Assembly (NCBI GenBank): GCA_031265765.1
Contig: JAISCE010000028.1
Coordinates: 1 to 42,704 of the forward strand
Reading direction: 5' to 3'
Source of the DNA: Azoarcus sp.
GTDB lineage: Bacteria > Pseudomonadota > Gammaproteobacteria > Burkholderiales > Rhodocyclaceae
DNA length: 42,704 bases
The notes below the pieces were generated by a model that worked only from the letters and a program-made list of their open reading frames with translations, was not told where the DNA came from and made no database searches. Below are positions 28,147 to 36,545 of the stretch, piece by piece; position 1 is the stretch's first letter; every line of letters begins with the position of its first letter. The translations under genes and the position numbers were made by a program.

Positions 28147-29457
28147 ATGAATAAAATCATTTGGAATATGAGGCGTTGCGGCACCGCCTGCGCTATTGGG
28201 GCCGCAATGTTGGCCATGTCGGCGACGCCGGCCTTTGCGGCGAAAAAAAGCAGGGCCGCGCCGGCCAGGGCTGAACAGACGCCACAGGCGCAGCAGATCG
28301 AAATCTCCCACCAATTGCCGCCATCGCAGGCCAAGGCCCTGCAAGGTATCGTCGAGCGGTTCAATGCCCAGGATCCGGCGCATCAGGTGACGCTCGTCGA
28401 AACCGGCTGGCGCGGGGACAAGCCGCCTCATCTGCTGATCCTCGACGGCGCGGACGAAGAAGCCTTTCTGGCAAGCAAGAAACCGCGCTACAAACCGCTG
28501 TTCGCGCTCATGAAAGAAGCAGGCGCCGGATTGCAGACCGTGCGCCCGCCCGCCATGGTGACGCGCCGGCCAGTCAACGCGAAAGGGCAGATACTGGCCT
28601 TGCCGGTTGGATTGAGCACGCCGGTGCTCTATTTCAACCGCGAAGCCCTGAAACGCGCCAAGCTCGATCCCGCCGCCACGTCCGCCTTTGCAACCTGGGC
28701 CGATTTGCAGGGCGTGTTGGGCAAATTGGGCGCGAGCGGCTCCCGGTGTCCTCTCGCGCTTGCCGAACCGGCGCGGGTGCTGATCGAAAACGTGTCGGCC
28801 TGGAACAACGTGCCGCTGCTCAGGGGCAAACAAGCGGTTTTCAACGGTTTGTACCACGTCAAGTATCTGGCGCTGATGGCAAGCTGGCATCGCGCCAACC
28901 TGCTCCATGTTTACCAGGATCGCGCCGAAGCCGATAAACGCTTTGCCAACGGCGAATGTGCAATGCTCGTGGCGCCGTCCGATAGTTGGGTCGATTTCCG
29001 CGGTCGGGACGGACTGGACGCCGGCGTAACCCATCTGCCGTACCAGGACGACGCCCCCGGCGCGCCGCAGAACACCTTGGCCGACGGCGCGGCGCTATGG
29101 GTGACCGCGGGCAAAAAGGCGGCGGAATATAAAAGCGTGGCGCGCTTCGTCAGTTTCTGGTTGCAGCCCGACAACCAGGTTGCCTGGCAACGCGAAGCGG
29201 GCTACCTGCCCTTGAACCGGGCCGGAATCATGGCCTCGGAAAGCAGCCTGCTCGGCGAAGAACTCGAAAACATCAAGGTCGCCATCAGTGAATTGTCCAG
29301 CAGGCCGGTAACGGTCAATTCGGCGATCCAGGCCGTGATCGAGCGCGACAGTACGCGCCGCATCATCGACGAGGAACTGGCCGAAGTCTGGGCTGATCGC
29401 AAGGCCGCCAAGGCGGCGCTCGACAGCGCCGTCGTGCGAGTTTCCGCAAGCAAGTAA
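28147..29457 (+). CDS. ABC-transporter substrate-binding protein, family 1 (UgpB-like)
   Basis: A periplasmic protein of 436 residues with a clear signal peptide (MNKIIWNMRR, hydrophobic core, ATPAFA then cleavage near residue 31). The mature chain fits the sugar/glycerol-phosphate-binding family: LPPSQAKALQGIVERFNAQ, a PVGLSTPVLYFNREALKRAKLDP segment (the standard hinge region), FANGECAMLVAPS, GAALWVTAGKKAAEYKSVARFVSFWLQPDNQVAWQREAGYLPLN and a C-terminal helix pair. AGGGA lies seven bases before the ATG. No permease or ATPase gene adjoins it, which is unusual; the ligand may be glycerol-3-phosphate or a sugar, but the sequence does not decide. Confidence 0.85.
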   Translation: MNKIIWNMRRCGTACAIGAAMLAMSATPAFAAKKSRAAPARAEQTPQAQQIEISHQLPPSQAKALQGIVERFNAQDPAHQVTLVETGWRGDKPPHLLILDGADEEAFLASKKPRYKPLFALMKEAGAGLQTVRPPAMVTRRPVNAKGQILALPVGLSTPVLYFNREALKRAKLDPAATSAFATWADLQGVLGKLGASGSRCPLALAEPARVLIENVSAWNNVPLLRGKQAVFNGLYHVKYLALMASWHRANLLHVYQDRAEADKRFANGECAMLVAPSDSWVDFRGRDGLDAGVTHLPYQDDAPGAPQNTLADGAALWVTAGKKAAEYKSVARFVSFWLQPDNQVAWQREAGYLPLNRAGIMASESSLLGEELENIKVAISELSSRPVTVNSAIQAVIERDSTRRIIDEELAEVWADRKAAKAALDSAVVRVSASK

Positions 29458-29464
29458 GCAAGAG

Positions 29465-29492
29465 GCGATGGGGGGCGGTTCCCCCCCATCGC
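29465..29492 (+). terminator. Strong hairpin after the solute-binding protein gene
   Basis: GCGATGGGGGG (29465-29475) pairs perfectly with CCCCCCATCGC (29482-29492), an 11-bp stem with a six-base loop, seven bases after the stop codon. It lacks a T-run (CGCAAAACG follows the stem closely), so it may act with Rho or as an mRNA 3'-end stabiliser. Confidence 0.55.
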
Positions 29493-29617
29493 GCAAAACG
29501 GCGCCGGGCATTGCATTCAGGGCAATTGCTGTGGCGTTCGGGTTTGCGGCAATCTCCCATTCTGCCGTCAGCCGCTATCATGATCGGCTCATTTGTTCCT
29601 TTGAACCCGGGTGGATC

Positions 29618-30925
29618 ATGATCTTTGACATCGACAACGAAACGCTTCCCCGCGAGAAGCTGAAAGTCATGCAGCTGCAACGTCTCCAGGCCATGGTGGC
29701 GCGCTGCTACGAAACCGTGAAGTTCTATCGCGAGGCGATGGACGAACTGGAAGTCAAGCCGCACCACATCCAGACGCTTGCCGATGTCAAGTTGCTGCCC
29801 TTCACCAAGAAAGAGCAACTGCGCGACAATTACCCTTATGGCATGTTCGCCGTGCCGCCCGAGCAGGTTGCGCGGGTACATGCGTCCTCCGGCACATCGG
29901 GCAAGCCCGTGGTGGTCGGCTATACGCGGCGCGATGTCGCCAACTGGGGGGAACTGGGCGCGCGCTGCCTGGGCGCGGCGGGGCTCGCGCCCGGCGACCG
30001 GCTGCACAATGCCTATGGCTACGGACTTTTCACCGGCGGCATGGGTCTGCATGGCGCGGCGGAATCCTTCGGCATCACGGTCATTCCCATGTCCGGCGGA
30101 CAGACGCAAAAACAGGTGATGCTGCTCGCCGACCTCACGCCCAATGCCTTGAGCTGTACGCCTTCCTATGCGCTCAACATCACGGAAGAAGCCGAGAAGC
30201 TGAACGTCGACATCCGCAAACTGCCGCTCCGGGTCGGCCTTTTCGGCGCGGAACCGTGGAGCGAGGAAATGCGCTACGAACTTGAGTCGCGTATGGGCAT
30301 CGATGCGCTCGATATCTACGGACTCACCGAACTCATGGGGCCGGGCGTCGGCATCGAATGCCTGGCGGCTAAAAAAGGGCTGCACATCTGGGAAGACCAT
30401 TTTCTCGTCGAATGCGTGGATATCGACTCCGGCGAACCGCTGCCGCCGGGCGAAAAGGGCGAGATCGTCATTACCTCGCTCACCCGCGAAGCCTTCCCCA
30501 TGATGCGTTTCCGCACCCGCGATGTCGCGGTGCTGGACGAAGCGCCCTGCAAATGCGGACGCACCCACATCCGGATGAGCCGCGTCAGCGGCCGCTCCGA
30601 CGACATGCTGATTATCCGCGGCGTCAACGTTTTTCCGACGCAGGTCGAAGCCATCCTGATGCGCACCGAAACACTCTCGCCCTTCTACCAGATCGAAGTC
30701 TTCCGCGAGGGCCATCTCGATTCGCTGCGCATCAATGTCGAGGCCAGTCCGCCACTCTACGCGAAGGGGCAAGACTACATGGACCGCGTCTCGGCCAAGG
30801 TAAGAAAAGACATCAAGGATTTCATCGGCATCAGTTGCGAAGTCAAAATCCACCCCACCGGCGCGGTCGAGCGTTCGATGGGCAAGGCGGTGCGGGTGAT
30901 CGACCATCGGAAGGAAAAGAAATGA
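29618..30925 (+). CDS. paaK: Phenylacetate-CoA ligase
   Basis: PaaK activates phenylacetate (or related aryl acids) with ATP and CoA. The 435-residue adenylate-forming enzyme has ARVHASSGTSGKP (P-loop-like motif at 90-97), YGYGLFTGGMGLHGAAE, SCTPSYALNI, GLFGAEPWSEEMR, DIYGLTELMGPGVG, TRDVAVLDEAPCKCGRTH (Cys pair) and a C-terminal GRSDDMLIIRGVNVFPTQVE domain. I placed the start at 29618, where family homology begins; upstream frame sequence is unlike PaaK. No other phenylacetate genes are nearby. The stop codon overlaps the vapBC operator. Substrate range cannot be read. Confidence 0.94.
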   Translation: MIFDIDNETLPREKLKVMQLQRLQAMVARCYETVKFYREAMDELEVKPHHIQTLADVKLLPFTKKEQLRDNYPYGMFAVPPEQVARVHASSGTSGKPVVVGYTRRDVANWGELGARCLGAAGLAPGDRLHNAYGYGLFTGGMGLHGAAESFGITVIPMSGGQTQKQVMLLADLTPNALSCTPSYALNITEEAEKLNVDIRKLPLRVGLFGAEPWSEEMRYELESRMGIDALDIYGLTELMGPGVGIECLAAKKGLHIWEDHFLVECVDIDSGEPLPPGEKGEIVITSLTREAFPMMRFRTRDVAVLDEAPCKCGRTHIRMSRVSGRSDDMLIIRGVNVFPTQVEAILMRTETLSPFYQIEVFREGHLDSLRINVEASPPLYAKGQDYMDRVSAKVRKDIKDFIGISCEVKIHPTGAVERSMGKAVRVIDHRKEKK

Positions 30926-30950
30926 TATACAATATGGTCTAATGTATATC
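30924..30950. promoter_or_regulatory. vapBC operator (inverted repeat)
   Basis: GATATACA (30924-30931) and TGTATATC (30943-30950) form a perfect 8-bp inverted repeat with an 11-base centre, 20 bases before the vapB start and overlapping the paaK stop. AbrB-type antitoxins bind such repeats to repress their own operon. Confidence 0.7.
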
Positions 30951-30970
30951 CATACCGAAGGAGATCCGCC

Positions 30971-31186
30971 ATGCGCATCGCCAAATGGGGAAACAGTCTG
31001 GCCGTGCGTCTGCCCGTCGCCTTGATACGGGCGTTGGATCTGCACGAAGGGGAAGATGTGGAAGTCATCGTGAAAAAGAAGAACGACGATGAAGCCATTG
31101 ATGCCGCATTACGAAAAATCCGCGCGGAAATCAACCTCCCCGCCGACTTCAGGTTCAACCGGGAGGGAGCCAATGCGCGCCGCTGA
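30971..31186 (+). CDS. vapB: AbrB/MazE-type antitoxin VapB
   Basis: A 71-residue antitoxin. The N-terminal half is a SpoVT/AbrB swapped-hairpin DNA-binding fold (MRIAKWGNSLAVRLPVALIRAL, then EGEDVEVIVKKKN). The C-terminal part is the flexible toxin-wrapping tail (DAALRKIRAEINLPADFRF). AAGGAG lies seven bases before the ATG. The stop lies 14 bases inside the downstream PIN-domain gene, the usual coupling in vapBC operons. The inverted repeat just upstream is a good candidate for its own binding site. Confidence 0.9.
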   Translation: MRIAKWGNSLAVRLPVALIRALDLHEGEDVEVIVKKKNDDEAIDAALRKIRAEINLPADFRFNREGANARR

Positions 31187-31640
31187 GTCTGGAAAGATTT
31201 CCGACAGCAGTGCGCCGGTTCATACAGTCACGGTCGAGAGGCCCCGCACATTTGCCGACAGCAATGTGCCGCTCTACATTGTGTCCGACGACAAGAAAAA
31301 AGCCGCGATGGCGGAAGCCATCGTACGCGCACACGCCTTCGTCAGCGTGCAAGTGTTGAATGAAATTGCGAACGTCCTGCATCTCAAGCGCAAGTTTCCA
31401 TGGGGGAAAATCGAGCCCTTCCTGCGCCTCATCCGCTCGCTGTGCCCGGTGGAGCCGCTTACCGTAGAAAGCCACGAGATCGCGCGCCGAATCGCCGACC
31501 GCTACAAACTCCAGTTCTATGACAGCCTGATTGCCGCTTCGGCGCTCCGCGCGGGTTGTGACACCCTGTACTCCGAAGACATGCAGCATGGCCTTTTGCT
31601 GGAAGGGCAGTTGCGCATCGTCGATCCATTCGCCCCATGA
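31173..31640 (+). CDS. vapC: PIN-domain ribonuclease toxin VapC
   Basis: VapC toxins cut tRNA or rRNA when freed from VapB. The 155-residue protein shows the four acidic PIN residues in order: Asp 29 (FADSNVPLY), Glu 64 (VLNEIANV), Asp 117 (FYDSLIAASAL) and Asp 136 (YSEDMQHG). The start at 31173 has a strong GGAGGGAG directly upstream and overlaps vapB by 14 bases. The first 26 residues (MRAAESGK... to RPRT) are an unusual polar extension before the first PIN strand; most VapCs begin within a few residues of it. A later start is possible but lacks a comparable ribosome-binding site. Confidence 0.88.
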   Translation: MRAAESGKISDSSAPVHTVTVERPRTFADSNVPLYIVSDDKKKAAMAEAIVRAHAFVSVQVLNEIANVLHLKRKFPWGKIEPFLRLIRSLCPVEPLTVESHEIARRIADRYKLQFYDSLIAASALRAGCDTLYSEDMQHGLLLEGQLRIVDPFAP

Positions 31641-31817
31641 CGGGCGGCGGACTAGACAGGTCATGCGCTTCCGACAAATTGCGCCGGGAGGCTTTATCGT
31701 CCGGGGGTTCCCAGGTTATCATCCACAACTCTCCCGCTTATCCATTTGGCGTCGTATCGCATATGCCGACAAAGGATAGCGGTTTTTTGTTCCAGTTCAT
31801 CGACGAGCCAGTGCTTT

Positions 31818-32960
31818 ATGTTTGTTGTATTCATATGGGGTTACGTTTTCCTGAACATCGGGCTGATTGTGCGCTTGTATTTCGCTTTGCGCGGCCCTGG
31901 CGTTTCGCGTCCACTGCGTTTGGGGCTTTGCTTGCTGGCCGTTGTGTTCTCGCTGGCATTTCCCGCCGCCCGCTGGTTCGAGGGCAACGGCTTTTGGATG
32001 AAAGCGTTGACTTTTACGGGGACGTTTTGCCTTTCGATGGTACTCCATGCGGTATTGGTATGGATACTTGTCGATGCTTTCCGTTTGTTGAATCGTTATT
32101 TCCATTGGTTTTCCATCGCGCCGGAGCGGCGGGTGCAATGGCGTCACCGGTGCTGCGCGGGGATTGCGGGGGCGGCTTTGTTATTGTCCGGGGGAGGCTG
32201 GATCAATACGCAGTACCCTGTGATACGCGAGGTGAAGCTGCCCGCGCCCGCCGGAACCGCGCCCTTTCGGATCGTGCTGGTGTCGGACACGCATCTCGGA
32301 CGGCTCGCCTCGCCGGCGTTTTTCAACAGATTGGTCGATTCGATCGAGTCCGCGTCTCCCGATCTCGTGTTGTTCGCGGGCGATATTCTCGAATACGACT
32401 TCGATTCGTCGGATGTCGCGGCGACCGCTGCCGCGTTGCAACGTCTCAAGCCCCGGCTCGGCATTTGGGCCGTGCTCGGCAACCATGAGCATATCAACGG
32501 CAGGGGTGGGCTGAACAAGCGTTTGTTAATGCAAATCGGTTTTCGCGTTCTCGTCGATGAATGGGCGGAGACCGGGGAGGCGCACGGCGAAAAACTCTTG
32601 TTGATCGGGCGGGACGACCTTTCTTCAAGGTATTTCACCGGCCATGAACGGAAAACACTGGACAAGATTCTCGCCGATGCGCCCAAGGACGGGCGTTTGA
32701 AGATTTTGCTCGACCATCAGCCTTATCATCTGGCGGAAGCGGAAGCGGCGGGGGTTTACTTGCAGGTTTCCGGCCATACCCATAATGGGCAGCTTTTCCC
32801 CGTCAACTGGGTTGTTGCGACAATATATGAAAATGCGCATGGGCATTCCATGCGCGGCAGTACGAATTATTGGGTAACTTCCGGCGCCGGTACGTGGGGG
32901 CCGAGGGTGCGCACATCGGGACGGGCGGAAATCGTGGCGATCGACCTGGTTCCGCAGTGA
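31818..32960 (+). CDS. Membrane-anchored metallophosphoesterase
   Basis: A 380-residue protein with about four N-terminal hydrophobic helices (about 3-25, 36-50, 62-88 and 112-128) and a calcineurin-like phosphoesterase domain. All metal-binding blocks are visible: DTHLG (157-161), GDIL (188-191), GNHEH (221-225), DHQPYH (299-304) and GHTHNGQ (319-325). Relatives include YaeI/YkuE-like enzymes that act on lipid or nucleotide phosphates; the substrate cannot be assigned. I prefer the ATG at 31818 because hydrophobic family sequence starts there; an ATG at 31746 would add 24 unlikely residues. It stands alone after vapBC. Confidence 0.85.
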   Translation: MFVVFIWGYVFLNIGLIVRLYFALRGPGVSRPLRLGLCLLAVVFSLAFPAARWFEGNGFWMKALTFTGTFCLSMVLHAVLVWILVDAFRLLNRYFHWFSIAPERRVQWRHRCCAGIAGAALLLSGGGWINTQYPVIREVKLPAPAGTAPFRIVLVSDTHLGRLASPAFFNRLVDSIESASPDLVLFAGDILEYDFDSSDVAATAAALQRLKPRLGIWAVLGNHEHINGRGGLNKRLLMQIGFRVLVDEWAETGEAHGEKLLLIGRDDLSSRYFTGHERKTLDKILADAPKDGRLKILLDHQPYHLAEAEAAGVYLQVSGHTHNGQLFPVNWVVATIYENAHGHSMRGSTNYWVTSGAGTWGPRVRTSGRAEIVAIDLVPQ

Positions 32961-32991
32961 TTCGCGGTTTGCCGGGACGATTGCGGCGGTT

Positions 32992-33285
32992 TCAGCGCGG
33001 CGGTTTCGTGTTTTTCGCCGCGGGTTCGGGGCCGTCGCCGGGCGCGTAGCCGGAACTGAGCGCCGCGATTGCGGCAAGGAAGGCTTCTTTCACCTGTTCT
33101 TCGTCGCATCCCATGAGCACGGCGTCTTCGAGGGCTTCTTTGGCGCATTGGCATAGTTCGTCGAGATTTTCCTGCATTACTTTCAGCTTTTCGATGCAGG
33201 AGATTACGCTGCCATCCGGCCGCCGCCAAGGGTTTTGGAGCGTGCCATAGGGGGCGGAGGGAAAGCGGTTGTGTTCGGCGCTCAT
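32992..33285 (-). CDS. Conserved small protein of unknown function
   Basis: A 97-residue cytosolic protein. Its core, PWRRPDGSVISCIEKLKVMQENLDELCQCAKEALEDAVLMGCDEEQV, is predicted to be two helices with three cysteines (SCI, LCQCA) and another in MGCDE. I associate this pattern with a betaproteobacterial hypothetical family found near the YlqF-type GTPase, but no function is known to me. No Shine-Dalgarno is present; a TAGAAT hexamer lies just upstream on the minus strand, so it may be leaderless or nearly so. It is divergent from the GTPase gene. Confidence 0.65.
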   Translation of the reverse strand: MSAEHNRFPSAPYGTLQNPWRRPDGSVISCIEKLKVMQENLDELCQCAKEALEDAVLMGCDEEQVKEAFLAAIAALSSGYAPGDGPEPAAKNTKPPR

Positions 33286-33429
33286 GAGGGTGCGATTCTA
33301 GCGCGGTTCGTGGCGGAGGCATCGCCGGATGCCGGCCTGCCAGGGCGGTTGTGCAAACGCTTGCCGTGAAATCTTCGTTCCGCGTTCGAGGATGGGATAA
33401 TGCGCGCCCATTTTGCGCTCACCCCGTCC

Positions 33430-34347
33430 ATGCCTGCCATCCAGTGGTTTCCCGGCCATATGAATGCCGCGCGCCGCAAGCTTTCCGAAACGCTTGCGGC
33501 GGTCGATGTCGTCATCGAAGTGACCGATGCCCGCTTGCCCGGAGCCAGCAGCAATCCGATGATCGAAACCCTGCGCCGTTTCCGGAACCGGCCTTGTCTC
33601 AAGGTGCTCAACAAGGCGGATCTCGCCGATCCGGCGGCGACGGCGGCGTGGATGGCGTTCTACAATGCGCGGCCCGGCGTGCGGGCGCTGGCGATTTCGG
33701 CCAAAAAGGCTGGCGACGCGGCACGCATTCCGGCTGCCGCGCGGCAGCTTGCGCCGCACCGCAACGATGGCGTCAAGCCATTGCGCATGATTCTGACCGG
33801 CATTCCCAATGTCGGGAAATCCACGCTCATGAATGTGCTGCTCAAGCGCCGTGTGGCGAAGGTCGGCGATGAGCCGGCAGTGACGAAGGGGCAACAGACG
33901 CTCGATCTCGGCCCCGGGATGACGCTGACCGATACGCCGGGCTTGATGTGGCCGAAGATCGAGCACGATGCCGATGGTTTCATGCTCGCGGCCAGTCATG
34001 CGATCGGACGCAATGCAGTGATCGACGAGGAAGTTGCCGCGCGACTGGGCGATATTCTGCTTCAACGTTATTCGTCGCTCGTCGCCGCGCGTTACCGCAT
34101 CGAGACGGCGGGGCTTGATGGCGAGGCTTTGCTCGACGCAGTGGCTCGCCGCCGTGGATGCGTGCAAAAGGGCGGCGCGCTCGATCTGGAAAAGGCGGCG
34201 AATGTACTGCTTGCCGATTATCGCGGCGGAATCCTGGGACGCATCAGCCTGGAGACGCCGGAGAGCCGGGAGCGGATGTTGATGGCGGAAGCGGCCAGGG
34301 GGGAGTCCGCCGGAAGCTTGACGGGAGACGGGACGGTAGCCGATTAG
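33430..34347 (+). CDS. ylqF: Circularly permuted ribosome-biogenesis GTPase (YlqF/RbgA family)
   Basis: These GTPases help late assembly of the large ribosomal subunit. The 305-residue protein has the permuted motif order that defines the family: IQWFPGHM (4-11), then G4 NKAD (61-64), G5-like ISAKK, G1 GIPNVGKS (124-131) and G3 DTPG (168-171). The C-terminal RNA-binding helical region follows. I set the start at 33430 by family homology, although an in-frame ATG at 33400 has a better GAGG eight bases upstream; a 10-residue extension is therefore possible. It converges with rep, with 15 bases between stops. Confidence 0.92.
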   Translation: MPAIQWFPGHMNAARRKLSETLAAVDVVIEVTDARLPGASSNPMIETLRRFRNRPCLKVLNKADLADPAATAAWMAFYNARPGVRALAISAKKAGDAARIPAAARQLAPHRNDGVKPLRMILTGIPNVGKSTLMNVLLKRRVAKVGDEPAVTKGQQTLDLGPGMTLTDTPGLMWPKIEHDADGFMLAASHAIGRNAVIDEEVAARLGDILLQRYSSLVAARYRIETAGLDGEALLDAVARRRGCVQKGGALDLEKAANVLLADYRGGILGRISLETPESRERMLMAEAARGESAGSLTGDGTVAD

Positions 34348-34362
34348 GCCGAGTTTCCCCGC

Positions 34363-36363
34363 TCACCGCCCGGGCGTCTGCCGTGCGTCGAGCATTGCCA
34401 TCAGGCCCGCCAGCCGCGCGCGGCCTTCTTCTTTCGATAGCGGGGCATTGCGCTGCTCGCGGCCATTGATTTGCACATCTTCGCCCATTTCGGCGATGAA
34501 ACGCGAAGGCTCGCACTCCCGCAACGCCCCGCTGGTCTTGCGGCGCTTGCACCAGGTGAGGTGAAGGCTTCTCTGCGCGCGCGTGATGCCGACATACATC
34601 AGCCGCCGCTCCTCGTCGATCTTGTCTTCGTCGACGCTGCTTTGATGCGGCAGCAAACCTTCCTCGACGCCGATCAGGAAAACATGCGGAAACTCCAGCC
34701 CTTTGGCCGCATGCAGCGTGGCGAGCTGGACGCCGTCGAAATCGGGGTCTTCCTTGTCGAGCATCGAGGCGAGCGCAATCGTCTGGGTCAGTTCGATCAG
34801 ATTCTTACCGTCCTCGCTGCCGCGCCGTCCAAGCCAATCGACGAAATCGGCGACATTGCGCCATTTCGTTTCCGCTTCGCGGTTGGCGTGGTGCGAAAAA
34901 AGCCAGGTTTCGTACTGGATGGCCGCCAGCAGGGTGGCGAGCGTCCGCGATGCCGGTTCGTCGCGGGCGCGCTGCCGCATGTGAGCGGCAAAAGCGGTGA
35001 ACTGGCGCACGGCTTCCAATTGACGCGCTTGCATGTGCGCGCCGCAGCCTTCTTCGTGCGCGGCAGCGTACATGCTCAAGTGGCGGCGTCCGGCGTAATT
35101 GCCCAACGCTTCGACAGTGCCGGCGCCGATGCCGCGCCTCGGCACGGTGATGGCGCGGATGAAGGCGAGATCGTCATCCTCGTTCGCCAGCAACCGCAGC
35201 CATGCCACGATGTCGCGTATCTCGGATCGCTCGAAAAAACTCTGCCCGCCGGAGATCGTGTAGGGAATATGCTGATTGCGCAATTGCTGTTCGATGAGGC
35301 GCGCCTGGTGGTTTCCGCGATACAGAACGGCGTAATCGCGGAAACGGCTCCGGTGCTGGAACTTGTGCGCGCCGATCTTCGTTGCCACCCATTCGGCTTC
35401 ATGCTCGGCGCTGTGGCAATCCGTCACGACGACCGGCTCGCCGATGCCATGCTCCGACCATAGCTTTTTCTCGAAAATCTTGTCGTTGTGGGCGATCACC
35501 CGGTTGGCCGCTTCCAGGATGCGGCGCGATGAACGGTAATTCTGTTCGAGCTTGATGAGCTTGAGTTGCGGGAAATCCACTTGTAGCTGGCGCAAGTTCC
35601 CGATATCGGCCCCGCGCCAGGCGTAGATCGCCTGATCGTCGTCGCCGACCGCGGTAAACGCCCCGCGCACGCCCGTCAACTGGCGCAGCAGACGGTATTG
35701 GGCGCGATTGGTGTCCTGATACTCGTCGATGAGCAAATAGCGCAGCCGGTTCTGCCAGCGTTCGCGCGCCTCGGCGTTCTCCTCGAACAAGCGCACCGGC
35801 AAGGCGATGAGATCGTCGAAATCGACCGCCTGGTAAGCCCGCAGGGTGCGCTCATAGTCCGGATAAAGCCGCGCCGCCGCCGCCGAAATTTCATCGCCGG
35901 CCAGCTGCGCCGCTTCGGAAGGAGGAATCATCGCGTTTTTCCATGCCGAGATTCGCCATTGCAACTGCCGGGCGATGCCTTTTTCCGCATCGCCCGCGAT
36001 GTCGGCGACGATCTGCACCGTATCGGCGGCATCGAGAATGGAAAATTGTGGCTTGAGTCCGCAATGGCGCGCCTCCGCGCGGACGATCCTCACCCCAAGA
36101 GCATGGAAGGTGCAAACCGTCAGCCCTTCCGGCGTTCGTCCGCCCACGAGCCGCGCCACCCGCTCCTGCATCTCGCGCGCCGCCTTGTTGGTAAACGTGA
36201 TCGCCGCCACGTTGCCGGGAGCGAAGCCGCATTCCCCGAGCAGGTACGCGATCTTGCGCGTGATGACCCCCGTCTTTCCGCTGCCCGCCCCGGCCAGTAC
36301 CAGACAAGGGCCATCAAGGTAGCGGACTGCTTCGCGTTGCGGGGCATTGAGTTGGGAAGACAT
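34363..36363 (-). CDS. rep: Rep-type ATP-dependent DNA helicase
   Basis: Rep is the 3'-5' accessory replicative helicase that clears proteins ahead of the fork. The 666-residue protein tracks E. coli Rep throughout: LNAPQREAVRYLDGPCLVLAGAGSGKT (Walker A 24-31), VCTFHALGVRIVRAEA, DFDDLIALPVRLF, DEYQDTN, GDDDQAIYAWRGA, LEQNYRSSRRILEAAN, YRGNHQARLIE, FPHVFLIGVEEGLLPHQSSVDEDKIDEERRLMYVGITRAQ. It lacks the UvrD C-terminal Tudor tail. The frame is open for 108 codons upstream but those residues are unrelated. It is divergent from the dciA-like gene across 182 bases. Confidence 0.94.
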   Translation of the reverse strand: MSSQLNAPQREAVRYLDGPCLVLAGAGSGKTGVITRKIAYLLGECGFAPGNVAAITFTNKAAREMQERVARLVGGRTPEGLTVCTFHALGVRIVRAEARHCGLKPQFSILDAADTVQIVADIAGDAEKGIARQLQWRISAWKNAMIPPSEAAQLAGDEISAAAARLYPDYERTLRAYQAVDFDDLIALPVRLFEENAEARERWQNRLRYLLIDEYQDTNRAQYRLLRQLTGVRGAFTAVGDDDQAIYAWRGADIGNLRQLQVDFPQLKLIKLEQNYRSSRRILEAANRVIAHNDKIFEKKLWSEHGIGEPVVVTDCHSAEHEAEWVATKIGAHKFQHRSRFRDYAVLYRGNHQARLIEQQLRNQHIPYTISGGQSFFERSEIRDIVAWLRLLANEDDDLAFIRAITVPRRGIGAGTVEALGNYAGRRHLSMYAAAHEEGCGAHMQARQLEAVRQFTAFAAHMRQRARDEPASRTLATLLAAIQYETWLFSHHANREAETKWRNVADFVDWLGRRGSEDGKNLIELTQTIALASMLDKEDPDFDGVQLATLHAAKGLEFPHVFLIGVEEGLLPHQSSVDEDKIDEERRLMYVGITRAQRSLHLTWCKRRKTSGALRECEPSRFIAEMGEDVQINGREQRNAPLSKEEGRARLAGLMAMLDARQTPGR

Positions 36364-36412
36364 CGAAAGAACGGAAATCGAAAAACGGCGGGGAGCGAAG
36401 TGTAATGTGTAG

Positions 36413-36424
36413 AAGTCCGGACTT
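36413..36424. promoter_or_regulatory. 12-bp palindrome between rep and dciA
   Basis: AAGTCCGGACTT is a perfect palindrome, 50 bases upstream of rep and 122 bases upstream of dciA. It is a candidate operator in the shared divergent spacer 36364-36545; no clear promoter hexamers flank it. Confidence 0.3.
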
Positions 36425-36545
36425 GAGAAGATAATCCGCCTGCGGGGCCGCGCGGATAATGGGTATGCTGGGCCGGTTCCGCCGGGTTTCAGCCATGGGC
36501 CGCCGGCAGGATTCATGATATACACATTTGTACGACACTGATCCG

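Noticed and set aside
29363..31045. 560-residue open frame on - opposite paaK
   Set aside because: Antisense shadow of paaK; no motif or ribosome-binding site.
32144..32686. 180-residue frame on - opposite the metallophosphoesterase
   Set aside because: Antisense shadow of an intact catalytic domain.
25067..36363. Two UvrD-like helicases as a recent duplication
   Set aside because: They match UvrD and Rep separately, including the Tudor tail only in UvrD; an ancient split, not a local duplication.
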